Assembly: GCA_003164415.1 (NCBI GenBank)
Contig: PLTK01000103.1
Span: forward strand, 1-14,190
Direction: 5' to 3'
Source of the DNA: Methanobacterium sp.
Lineage (GTDB): Archaea; Methanobacteriota; Methanobacteria; Methanobacteriales; Methanobacteriaceae
DNA length: 14,190 nt
Shown here: one piece after another, positions 1-6,160 of the stretch
How the letters are laid out: the number at the start of each line of letters is the position of its first letter
Position numbering within the stretch: the stretch's first letter is position 1
The notes under the pieces: model-generated
The model's database searches: none
The model's input: the letters and a program-made list of their open reading frames with translations, nothing else
What the model was told of the DNA's origin: nothing
Position numbers and translations under genes: made by a program

Positions 1-247
1 ATATAAGGGTAATAGTAAAAATTTTCTGCACATCGGTATGGGGTTGAATATCACCAAATCCCACGGTTGCAATGGTTTGAACAGTAAAATAAAGGGAATT
101 GATCAGATTTAATTTCATTATAAATATGGAACCAACAACCCCATAAATAATAAGCACTAAAACAGCAGCTAAAGCATATATAACAAGCTTATATGGTATT
201 GATTCCAAATATTTGGCTAGGGGGTGGGGTATTACTGAGGGGCGCAC
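1..247 (-). CDS. Potassium channel, N-terminal part (runs off window)
   Basis: The 82 visible codons encode the start of a two-helix K+ channel subunit of the plasma membrane. A first membrane helix (about residues 20-43, YALAAVLVLIIYGVVG) is followed by a pore helix (about 49-60) and the selectivity filter TVGFGD at 61-66. The second helix begins near residue 74 and is cut by the window edge. The family usually continues into a cytoplasmic RCK/TrkA-N gating domain (MthK type), but that part is outside the window. I chose GTG at 247 because an in-frame stop lies nine codons upstream and a TATA-like box ends only about 26 bases before it, which leaves almost no leader. AGTGAT just before the GTG could act as a weak ribosome site. 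The pore call is firm; the MthK-like domain is inferred. Confidence 0.85.
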   Translation of the reverse strand, partial: MRPSVIPHPLAKYLESIPYKLVIYALAAVLVLIIYGVVGSIFIMKLNLINSLYFTVQTIATVGFGDIQPHTDVQKIFTITLI

Positions 248-272
248 AATATCACTATTCTTTGAATATATC

Positions 273-282
273 TATTTATAAA
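273..282 (-). promoter_or_regulatory. TATA box of the channel gene
   Basis: On the minus strand this reads TTTATAAATA. Its centre is about 30 bases before the GTG at 247, which places transcription start within a few bases of the start codon and implies a leaderless or nearly leaderless mRNA. Seen by eye only. Confidence 0.5.
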
Positions 283-336
283 ATGTAAATTTCAATCAAA
301 AAATTGTAAAAAATATTTATCCTAATTATATGATCC

Positions 337-353
337 TTACCAATTTTTGGTAA
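337..353. repeat. Perfect palindrome TTACCAA-TTT-TTGGTAA
   Basis: Two 7-base arms separated by TTT form a perfect 17-bp inverted repeat. The outer TTACC...GGTAA is the same as in the site at 726-744 just before the Lrp operon. It may be an operator for a dimeric regulator such as the adjacent Lrp protein, lying between the channel and Lrp promoters; that link is inference. Confidence 0.5.
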
Positions 354-608
354 CATCCTAATTTATCCTAAATAATCTCTTTTTATAATTCGTACTGATC
401 TTATTCTTAAAATTATACACTAACTCAACGTACTACATATTTCTTTATTAAATTATTGGTTTCAAGTTCTTTAAAACTATCGATTTGTATTGAAAAACAA
501 AATAATTAAGATTGAGGCCAAAAATAGATCTGATTTCTCAGTCAAAATTATAATATATTCATAATAGAACTTGGATTAATAGATTGTAGGATGAACCTGA
601 TTTATACA

Positions 609-631
609 AGCCTAGATATTGTATCTAAGCT
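609..631. repeat. Hairpin-forming inverted repeat
   Basis: A 10-base stem (AGCCTAGATA / TATCTAAGCT, one mismatch) closes a 3-base loop, TTG. It is the strongest local structure in this gene-free region. It is not followed by a T-run, so a terminator is unlikely. An operator or part of an unannotated RNA is possible. Confidence 0.35.
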
Positions 632-725
632 ATTCTATAAAGATATGTATTATTATTCATGACCCTATTTTGTACAGTATTCTTGACTTTTAATATTTCA
701 ATTAAAAATATTACAAAATTTCAGA

Positions 726-759
726 TTACCCATAAATATGGTAAAATTCGGTAAAATTC
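726..759. promoter_or_regulatory. Candidate operator cluster upstream of the Lrp operon
   Basis: TTACC (726-730) and GGTAA (740-744) form an interrupted inverted repeat of 19 bp. GGTAAAATTC is then repeated directly at 740-749 and 750-759. The string CCCATAAAT inside the palindrome recurs at 789-797, exactly 60 bp on and next to the TATA box. Such arrays suit an octameric Lrp/AsnC regulator that wraps DNA; autoregulation by the gene at 859 is inferred. Confidence 0.4.
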
Positions 760-797
760 TAAATTTTTGAAGAAATATTAGTAATTTTCCCATAAAT

Positions 798-806
798 GTT
801 TATATG
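798..806 (+). promoter_or_regulatory. TATA box of the Lrp-MgtE_N-Nramp operon
   Basis: GTTTATATG is centred near 802, predicting transcription start near 829. This matters for the gene start: the in-frame TTG at 811 would lie upstream of the transcript, whereas ATG 859 and its AGGTG site at 842-846 lie inside it. Confidence 0.5.
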
Positions 807-841
807 ATAGTTGAATATAGTAGGTGTACTAACAAAAATAC

Positions 842-846
842 AGGTG
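842..846 (+). promoter_or_regulatory. Ribosome binding site deciding the Lrp start
   Basis: AGGTG, 12 bases before ATG 859. The spacing is long, and TTG at 847 directly follows it, so initiation at 847 (four residues longer) cannot be fully excluded. Confidence 0.4.
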
Positions 847-858
847 TTGAATAAAAAA

Positions 859-1308
859 ATGGATGATGTAGATACAGCTATACTCCGTTCTTTGATTAAA
901 AATTCTAGAATTTCATTATCTCAAATGTCCAAAGAGATAGATGTGCCCGATGCAACAATCTCAAATAGACTTAAGAAATTAGAAAATGAGGTTATAAAAC
1001 ATTATACTGTGATATTGGACTGGCAAAAGATAGGTCTTGATATTACAACTATAATAATCATACAAACAGAGTCGGAATTACATGAATCAGTTAAAGAAGA
1101 ACTATCAAAGCTTGATGAAGTTTCAGAAGTATACAGTGTCTCAGGAGAGTATGATATTCTCATTAAAGTATGGGTTCCAAACATAGAGGAACTCAACAAA
1201 TTAATGAACAGTAAAATACGTTCCATTGATGGTGTAGAAGATTTAACTGAGATGATTGTAATGGAACGAGTTAAAGAGGAGATGGTTCCACTAATTCCAA
1301 GAAAATAA
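859..1308 (+). CDS. Lrp/AsnC-family transcriptional regulator
   Basis: A 149-residue DNA-binding regulator of the usual family length. The N-terminal winged helix-turn-helix spans about residues 4-52, with recognition region SLSQMSKEIDVPDATISNRL at 19-38. The C-terminal RAM ligand-binding/oligomerisation domain (about 66-138) contains the family signature SGEYDILIKV at 95-104. The frame stays open back to a TTG at 811, but ATG 859 is preferred: it gives the canonical N-terminus MDDVDTAILRSL, AGGTG lies 12 bases upstream, and the predicted transcription start (~829) excludes the TTG. It is first in a tight operon with a CBS-domain sensor (27-bp gap) and an Nramp transporter, so it probably regulates that operon, possibly in response to an amino acid or metal. 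The effector cannot be read from sequence. Confidence 0.9.
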   Translation: MDDVDTAILRSLIKNSRISLSQMSKEIDVPDATISNRLKKLENEVIKHYTVILDWQKIGLDITTIIIIQTESELHESVKEELSKLDEVSEVYSVSGEYDILIKVWVPNIEELNKLMNSKIRSIDGVEDLTEMIVMERVKEEMVPLIPRK

Positions 1309-1335
1309 CAAGTTTTAGGCTAAGGAGGGGTTACG

Positions 1336-2580
1336 ATGCGTTATTTAAGTGAAATCATTAAAAAAACTGTGATTGACAGTCAAGGAAACAAAGTTGGAAA
1401 GTTTAAAGATTTTGTAGCATCTGTGAGCGTAACATATCCAATAGTAGAAGCCATATGCGTACATACCTCCGACAAGAGAGATATTAATATACCATGGGAA
1501 TATGTTGATTCAATAAATAAAGAAATTAAACTTAAAATCAAATTAGAAGATATTAGAGAATATAAATTCAAAAATAGAGATATTAAACTCACCGAAGAAG
1601 TTTTAGACAAGCAAGTTGTTGATCTTGAGGGTAAAAAAATAAAAAGAATAAACGATCTTCAATTCGCGACAACACAGGGATATTATCGTCTAATTGGTGC
1701 AGATATAAGCTTTAAAGGGATATTAAGACGTCTTGGACTTGAAAAAATTCCAAAGGGATTGGGTATTAAACTTCAATCGGATAATATTTCATGGAAAGAT
1801 GTTGATGTACTGGAGAGTAATGTTTCAAGATTAAAATTAAAGGTCCCGGAATATAAATTAAAAAAACTGCACCCTGCAGATATAGCTGAAATAGTGGATC
1901 AACTAAGCATAAATGATTCAATTTCTATTTTAAATTCACTGGATGAAGAGATTGCTGCAGATGCGTTGGAAGAAATATCTCCGGAAAGACAGGTGACCTT
2001 ATTTACAGAGATGGACACTAAACGGGCAGCAGATCTACTTGAAGAGATGTCACCCGATGACGCAGCAGATCTGATAGGTGATTTATCTGCTGAAAGGGGA
2101 AGAGAATTACTTGATTTAATGGATCCTGAGGAAGCAAAGGATGTAGAACATCTATTAGGATATCCTGAAGATACTGCAGGTGGAATAATGACCACAGAAT
2201 TTGCAGCACTTTCAGAAGAACTAACAGCACACCAGATCCTAAATAAATTTAGAGAAATTGCAGAAGAAGTGGAGAGTATCTACTACATCTACGCTTTATC
2301 AAAAAGTGGTGATTTATCAGGTGTTATATCACTCAGAGAACTATTATTAGCGGATCCAGATGAAAAACTCAAAAATTTCATGACCAAAGAATTGATAACA
2401 GTAAATGTGATGGAAGAAGAACATGAAGTTGCTAAAAAAATCGCTAAATATAATTTAATAGCCTTACCCGTTGTAGATAGTAAAAATATTCTTAAAGGCA
2501 TGGTTACAATAGATGATGCCATAGATATTGTTCTTCCAACAGCATGGAAAAAACAAGTTCCTAGAATGTTTGGAAGATAA
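1336..2580 (+). CDS. PRC-barrel/MgtE_N/CBS-pair protein, cytoplasmic divalent-cation sensor
   Basis: A soluble 414-residue protein. Two PRC-barrel-like domains (about 1-77 and 86-160) precede an MgtE intracellular N domain (about 178-280) with helical repeats such as KLHPADIAEIVDQL and EEMSPDDAADLIGDL. The MgtE hallmark YPEDTAGGIMTTEFAAL (277-293) leads into a CBS pair (about 284-400). It stops at residue 414, where true MgtE channels continue into five membrane helices, so it has the Mg2+-sensing half of MgtE without the pore. An excellent site, GGAGGGG, lies six bases before the ATG. It sits 27 bp after the Lrp gene and 14 bp before an Nramp transporter. I infer that it gates or controls that transporter according to cytoplasmic Mg2+ (or another divalent ion or nucleotide). 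The domains are clear; the regulatory role is inferred. Confidence 0.88.
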   Translation: MRYLSEIIKKTVIDSQGNKVGKFKDFVASVSVTYPIVEAICVHTSDKRDINIPWEYVDSINKEIKLKIKLEDIREYKFKNRDIKLTEEVLDKQVVDLEGKKIKRINDLQFATTQGYYRLIGADISFKGILRRLGLEKIPKGLGIKLQSDNISWKDVDVLESNVSRLKLKVPEYKLKKLHPADIAEIVDQLSINDSISILNSLDEEIAADALEEISPERQVTLFTEMDTKRAADLLEEMSPDDAADLIGDLSAERGRELLDLMDPEEAKDVEHLLGYPEDTAGGIMTTEFAALSEELTAHQILNKFREIAEEVESIYYIYALSKSGDLSGVISLRELLLADPDEKLKNFMTKELITVNVMEEEHEVAKKIAKYNLIALPVVDSKNILKGMVTIDDAIDIVLPTAWKKQVPRMFGR

Positions 2581-2594
2581 TCTGGAGTTATAAA

Positions 2595-3860
2595 ATGGAC
2601 CTACGAATTTTTACCCGTGTCTTTAAAAACCCTGTTTTTTTAAGCATAATAATTTTTTTATCTGTGATGGGCCCGGGAATCATAACAGCAAATGTGGATA
2701 ATGATGCTGGAGGTATAACAACCTATTCACTTGCAGGTTCACAATTTGGATACGATTTACTATGGCTATTCATTCCCATGATCATAGCATTAGCTATTAT
2801 ACAGGAAATGGGCGTACGGATGGGTATTGTATCTGGAAAGGGTCTTGCAGATCTTATACGTGAAAAGGTTGGTATTAAGATAACCTTTTTAATGATGATT
2901 GCACTTCTTGCAGCTAACATGGGTAACATACTAGCAGAATTTTCAGGTATAGCTGCAAGCAGCGGAATATTTGGCGTGCCCAAATTCATTGCACTGCCTG
3001 TGGCTGCCTTATTTGTTTGGTTACTAGTTGTTAAGGGCAATTATAAAAGTGTTGAGAAAATATTTTTAATGGCATCAGCCCTTTATTTAACATATATTGT
3101 AGCCGGATATCTTTCACAACCAGACTGGGCTCTTGCTGTTCATAATTCTATTATACCTCAATTAACACCAAGCACTGCCTATTTTACAATGATAATTGGG
3201 TTGGTCGGTACCACAATTGCTCCATGGATGATGTTCTACATACAATCATCCGTTGTTGAGAAGGGTATAAGTTTAAAAAATCTGAAATATTCCAAGTTGG
3301 ATGCAATTTTTGGTGCTATAGTTGTTAATGTGGTGGCATTCTTTATTGTGGTAGCATGTGCAGCTACCATACATGCCCACGGAATTCAAGTTAGCAGTGT
3401 TGCAGATATTTCAGCTGCACTTGTACCGCTTGCAGGACAGTATGCAAGTATATTATTTGCATTCGGATTTTTAAATGCATCATTATTTGCCGCCAGTATC
3501 CTACCATTATCAACAGCATACTATGTGTGTGAAAGTTTAGGATTTGAAGCCGGAGTTTCTAAAGGCTTCAGAGAAGCACCAATATTCCATGGACTGTATC
3601 TTGGACTCATATTATTGGCAGTTATTGTCATAATGTTACCAAACGCACCATTACTTACCATACTATATCTTTCACAGGTAGCAAATGGTCTTTTACTTCC
3701 ATTCTTACTGATATTAATGCTTTTAATCATTAATGACAGGAAAATAATGGGAGATTATGTAAACTCTAAACTATTCAACTACATTGCAGTAGCAACAGTT
3801 ATAATAGTGATGACATTGAGCATAGCACTAATAGTAACGTTGATCCTACCTTCAATCTAA
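2595..3860 (+). CDS. Nramp-family divalent metal transporter with altered metal site (Mg2+-type candidate)
   Basis: A 421-residue polytopic membrane protein with about 11 helices and the LeuT-like Nramp fold. TM1 carries GPGIITANVDNDAGGITTYS, where canonical Nramp has DPGN; here D37 is kept but Pro becomes A38 and Asn becomes G40. TM6 reads GLVGTTIAPW, where canonical proteins have a metal-binding Met followed by Pro-His; here the Met position is A209 and the His position W211. E115 in NILAEFSG matches the conserved TM3 acid. Loss of the soft Met ligand is the change reported for Nramp-related magnesium transporters (NRMT), so Mg2+ or another hard ion is more likely than Fe2+/Mn2+. The ATG follows a GGAG site and lies 14 bp after the MgtE_N/CBS gene, pointing to coupled expression and probably coupled function. 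The family call is firm; the substrate is inferred. Confidence 0.9.
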   Translation: MDLRIFTRVFKNPVFLSIIIFLSVMGPGIITANVDNDAGGITTYSLAGSQFGYDLLWLFIPMIIALAIIQEMGVRMGIVSGKGLADLIREKVGIKITFLMMIALLAANMGNILAEFSGIAASSGIFGVPKFIALPVAALFVWLLVVKGNYKSVEKIFLMASALYLTYIVAGYLSQPDWALAVHNSIIPQLTPSTAYFTMIIGLVGTTIAPWMMFYIQSSVVEKGISLKNLKYSKLDAIFGAIVVNVVAFFIVVACAATIHAHGIQVSSVADISAALVPLAGQYASILFAFGFLNASLFAASILPLSTAYYVCESLGFEAGVSKGFREAPIFHGLYLGLILLAVIVIMLPNAPLLTILYLSQVANGLLLPFLLILMLLIINDRKIMGDYVNSKLFNYIAVATVIIVMTLSIALIVTLILPSI

Positions 3861-3898
3861 AAATCCATACGAGTTTTAGGTTGAGAGATACATATTTC

Positions 3899-3906
3899 TT
3901 TTTTTT
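3899..3906 (+). terminator. Poly-T terminator of the Lrp-CBS-Nramp operon
   Basis: A run of eight T residues starts 39 bases after the Nramp stop codon, with no strong hairpin before it. This is the usual archaeal intrinsic terminator form. Confidence 0.55.
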
Positions 3907-3933
3907 GATCCCAAAAACTTTAATTAAATGAAA

Positions 3934-3949
3934 TACTAATGAGTTAGTA
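3934..3949. promoter_or_regulatory. Palindromic operator candidate upstream of the CDF gene
   Basis: TACTAA-TGAG-TTAGTA is a perfect inverted repeat with 6-base arms. It lies between a weak TATA-like stretch (3920-3930) and the TATAAATATT box at 3961-3970, so a bound dimer would block the promoter or its BRE. A metal-responsive repressor is a natural guess, but none is encoded beside it. Confidence 0.4.
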
Positions 3950-3960
3950 ATCGTTTGCAA

Positions 3961-3970
3961 TATAAATATT
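3961..3970 (+). promoter_or_regulatory. TATA box of the CDF gene
   Basis: TATAAATATT is centred about 25 bases before GTG 3990, predicting a leaderless or very short leader mRNA. If instead the AT stretch at 3920-3930 is used, the leader is about 40 bases and includes GGTGG at 3981-3985. Confidence 0.45.
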
Positions 3971-3989
3971 ATTATTCTATGGTGGTTGT

Positions 3990-4886
3990 GTGGATAGGGA
4001 GATCAAGGATAAAATAGGTCGAAGAACGGTTACATTTTCAGTAACGGGTAAAACAATCTTAACTGTTTTAAACTTTGTTGTTGGGACAATATCCGGAAGT
4101 ACTGCACTTGTAGCTGAATCTGCACACACATTTTCCGATATTTTTACTTCGGCAATAGCATTTATTGGATTTAAAATTGGATTAAAACCTGCTGATAAAG
4201 ATCATCCATATGGACATGGTAAAGCAGAACCATTGGCAGGTTTATTAATAGTTATTTTTTTAGTTGTTATATCCTATGAAATATTTTTAGAAGTATTTCA
4301 TAAACTTGCCCTAGGGTCTTCTTTAACTCCTCCGGGCATTATTGCCGCGGTCATGGCACTTATAGGTATAGGGGCAAATTTTGCCATGTCATCCTATTCA
4401 CTCAAAATGGGGAAAAAAATAAACAGTCCCGCTATAATTGCAGATTCTAAACATCAAAAGGTTGATATATATGCATGTGCTGCTGTATTCATCGGCATAT
4501 TAGGATCTAGAATGGGATATCCAATATTAGATCCTCTTGTTGGAGGATTTGTGGGTTTGTTAATTCTTAAAACAGCATTTGATGTTGCACTAGAAAATAT
4601 AGATCATATAATGGGAAAGGTACCGTCTGAAGAGATCATAAATGATATTGAGTCGGCTGCATTATCGGTAGATGGGATATATGGAGTTCATGATATTAAA
4701 ATAAATGATATGGGGCCATATGCTACAGCAGAACTTCATGTGGAAGTTAAAAATGATTTAATTATTAAAGAAGCACATAGATTAGCACATAAAGTAGAAA
4801 AAGTCATAATTAACAAAGTTAACATTGTAACAACAGTCACAGTACATGTATGTCCTTTAGATGATGACGATGAATGTTTAGACTAA
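3990..4886 (+). CDS. Cation diffusion facilitator (zinc-type metal efflux)
   Basis: A 298-residue metal/H+ antiporter of the cytoplasmic membrane with six helices and a C-terminal cytoplasmic domain, typical CDF length. The TM2 motif AESAHTFSD supplies H46 and D50, and the TM5 motif ADSKHQKVD supplies H155 and D159. This HD-HD tetrahedral site is typical of Zn2+ (or Co2+) rather than the DD-DD set of Mn2+ carriers. The loop HPYGHGKAEPLAG (72-84) is the family signature. The C-terminal domain has GVHDIK (H234), H250 and H285, matching the regulatory zinc sites of YiiP-type proteins. An unusual acidic tail (PLDDDDECLD) with C288 and C296 may bind more metal. The start is GTG with GGTGG five bases upstream. 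It is a monocistronic gene with its own promoter and an upstream palindrome, next to a metal-uptake operon. Confidence 0.92.
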   Translation: MDREIKDKIGRRTVTFSVTGKTILTVLNFVVGTISGSTALVAESAHTFSDIFTSAIAFIGFKIGLKPADKDHPYGHGKAEPLAGLLIVIFLVVISYEIFLEVFHKLALGSSLTPPGIIAAVMALIGIGANFAMSSYSLKMGKKINSPAIIADSKHQKVDIYACAAVFIGILGSRMGYPILDPLVGGFVGLLILKTAFDVALENIDHIMGKVPSEEIINDIESAALSVDGIYGVHDIKINDMGPYATAELHVEVKNDLIIKEAHRLAHKVEKVIINKVNIVTTVTVHVCPLDDDDECLD

Positions 4887-4981
4887 GACCATGATATTTT
4901 ATTTGGGCCGTTGTTGTTTTGAAATTTATAATAAGTATAAATAATTGAAATATTAAGAGATTTAAAATCCCCACTCAATCA

Positions 4982-4988
4982 TTTTTTT
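4982..4988 (+). terminator. Poly-T terminator of the CDF gene
   Basis: Seven T residues about 95 bases after the CDF stop, flanked by AATCA and GATGATT, which can pair around the run. It lies in the 122-bp gap to the convergent gene ending at 5009; no equally good T-run serves that minus-strand gene. Confidence 0.35.
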
Positions 4989-5008
4989 GATGATAATTCT
5001 CCCTTGGA

Positions 5009-5365
5009 TTATATGAGGTTGTAATGTCTTAATAGAATACTTAGAATTAGGAAGCCAATAAAAAATCCGAATAGAATATTATAATGAGTTTTCAATTTTG
5101 ATTTTTTGCTCTTAACAGTTTTCAATTTTGATCCAATCATTAAAATGGCATAAACAAAGATTACTGCACCGATAATTTGTAAAATCTTAATTAAAAGGCC
5201 TTCAATATTTCCATTTGCAGTTCCATAGCTTGAACTCAGTAGGATGTCTACAATAACACTTAGATATAGGAGAATTATAGAAAAATAACCAATTGATACT
5301 AGTCTACTATATTTAGCAGGTATTCTATATTTTCTAGGAATGATCCTGTTTATTTTTAAATTCAT
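5009..5365 (-). CDS. Unrecognised three-helix membrane protein (paralogue of 6161-6511)
   Basis: I do not recognise this 118-residue family. A basic N-terminus with IPRKYRIPAKY (9-19) is followed by three hydrophobic segments at about 24-46, 57-79 and 94-113. A short loop carries YGTANGNIEG (47-56), a lysine-rich loop (80-92) joins helices 2 and 3, and HYNILFG (93-99) opens the last helix. The basic ends suggest an inside N-terminus. The protein at 6161-6511 shares all these motifs in the same order and is roughly 40% identical by eye. The ATG has no ribosome site, and a TATA-like ATTTAAATTAAG is centred about 27 bases upstream, so the mRNA is probably leaderless. The product is real because the paralogue conserves protein motifs although the DNA has diverged. 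A link to the adjacent receiver gene is only suggested by position. Confidence 0.75.
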   Translation of the reverse strand: MNLKINRIIPRKYRIPAKYSRLVSIGYFSIILLYLSVIVDILLSSSYGTANGNIEGLLIKILQIIGAVIFVYAILMIGSKLKTVKSKKSKLKTHYNILFGFFIGFLILSILLRHYNLI

Positions 5366-5385
5366 AAATTAGTATCTATAGGTAC

Positions 5386-5397
5386 TTAATTTAAATC
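5386..5397 (-). promoter_or_regulatory. TATA box of the 5009-5365 gene
   Basis: On the minus strand this reads GATTTAAATTAAG-like sequence centred near 5392, 27 bases before the ATG, which implies leaderless transcription. The sequence between box and ATG contains CTATAG and ends in AATTT before ATG, both shared with the promoter of the paralogue at 6161. Confidence 0.45.
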
Positions 5398-5492
5398 TAT
5401 TATAATTAAAATTTATTATAAAAAATTTTGCATATCTTTACAATCCATTAACCTATTTTTGGAGTTATTTACATGATTATAATTAACGGGTT

Positions 5493-5500
5493 AAAAAAAA
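5493..5500 (-). terminator. Poly-T terminator of the stand-alone receiver gene
   Basis: An A8 run on the plus strand gives T8 on the minus strand about 40 bases past the receiver stop codon, beside the small palindrome TTAACGGGTTAA (5483-5494). Confidence 0.45.
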
Positions 5501-5538
5501 TTATCAGTTTAGATTTGACATTTTTATTTAATCCATTT

Positions 5539-5922
5539 TCAGCTTGAATTATTTGTTTTTGAAACCGCTAATTGTATGGCGTTTTCTATTTCAGTGTTAT
5601 CAAATGGTTTGTTAATATAACCGTATGGTTCTGTTATTCCTGCCTTTTCAATCAGACCATCATTTTGACTTCCTGTTAAATATATAATTGGGACATTGTA
5701 CTGGTTACGTATCTGTTGAGCTACTTGTATACCGTCTTTATCTCCATTAAGTAGTATATCCATTAAAATAATATCTGGATTTTTTTCTCCAGTTTTTTTA
5801 ATCGCATCCCTTCCATTAACTGCTATACCAGGAACATAATATCCCAAATCTTCTAATCGTATTTTTAAATCTATTGCGATTATGATTTCATCTTCTACAA
5901 TTAAAATTTTTGAGCTCACCAT
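5539..5922 (-). CDS. Stand-alone response regulator receiver (REC) protein
   Basis: A 127-residue CheY-like protein consisting of one receiver domain and no output domain. Phosphorylation residues are present: acidic pair E10/D11 (VEDE), phospho-acceptor D55 (LMDILL), switch T83 (YLTG) and K105 (INKPF). The DKDGIQVAQQI and PYGYINKPF segments match the receiver subtype seen in the REC-REC-GT2 protein at 6530-8794. The frame is open to a GTG at 5928, but the ribosome site GAGGTG (5927-5932) overlaps that codon, so ATG 5922 is chosen. GTG 5919 (one residue shorter) is also possible. It is flanked by the outward-facing membrane-protein paralogues. With no kinase nearby, it likely takes phosphate from a remote histidine kinase and acts through a protein partner or as a phosphate sink. 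Confidence 0.9.
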   Translation of the reverse strand: MVSSKILIVEDEIIIAIDLKIRLEDLGYYVPGIAVNGRDAIKKTGEKNPDIILMDILLNGDKDGIQVAQQIRNQYNVPIIYLTGSQNDGLIEKAGITEPYGYINKPFDNTEIENAIQLAVSKTNNSS

Positions 5923-5926
5923 GAAC

Positions 5927-5932
5927 ACCTCG
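5927..5932 (-). promoter_or_regulatory. Ribosome binding site deciding the receiver start
   Basis: GAGGTG on the minus strand, followed by TTC and ATG 5922. The related receiver pseudogene at 13832 keeps the same GGTGTTCAT leader string. Confidence 0.5.
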
Positions 5933-6160
5933 AAATTTTATTATATTAGGCATAAAATATAATATTATACAAATATCACATCATATTAAACTTTTAAATT
6001 TTCTTTGTGATTTAAGAATACATTATCAAGTCTGACATCGTTATTTCTTGAAATAAATTTGTTTTAATAATCTTTTGATCTAAAATTATTTATTTATTCA
6101 CAATGGAATAATAGATTTTGTTGGTAAATTTTAAATGGATTCAATTTCTATAGTAAATTT
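5929..6160. other. Divergent promoter region between receiver and membrane protein
   Basis: 232 AT-rich bases without a gene. On the minus strand, GTATAATATTATA near 5957-5969 can serve as TATA for the receiver. On the plus strand, the box near 6127-6136 serves the membrane protein. No strong operator was noticed. Confidence 0.5.
6127..6136 (+). promoter_or_regulatory. TATA box of the 6161-6511 gene
   Basis: AATTTTAAATGG is centred near 6132, about 29 bases before ATG 6161. No Shine-Dalgarno-like sequence lies between, so the message is likely leaderless. The stretch CTATAG...AATTTATG is shared with the promoter of the paralogue at 5009-5365. Confidence 0.45.

Larger units (their letters stand above)
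248..858. other. Gene-free regulatory region between channel and Lrp operon
   Basis: About 600 AT-rich bases between divergent genes with no convincing reading frame on either strand. It holds the channel promoter at the left end, the Lrp promoter at the right end, two TTACC...GGTAA inverted repeats, a strong short hairpin near 609-631, and tandem and spaced direct repeats close to the Lrp promoter. The middle (about 360-600) shows nothing recognisable. A small RNA cannot be excluded. Confidence 0.6.

Noticed and set aside
811..858. Upstream extension of the Lrp gene to TTG 811
   Set aside because: A TATA box at 798-806 puts the transcription start near 829, downstream of this codon, and the extra 16 residues precede the normal family N-terminus.
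1899..2230. Long minus-strand open frames inside the MgtE_N/CBS gene
   Set aside because: They are Ser-rich antisense shadows of acidic helical repeats and have no ribosome site or family resemblance.
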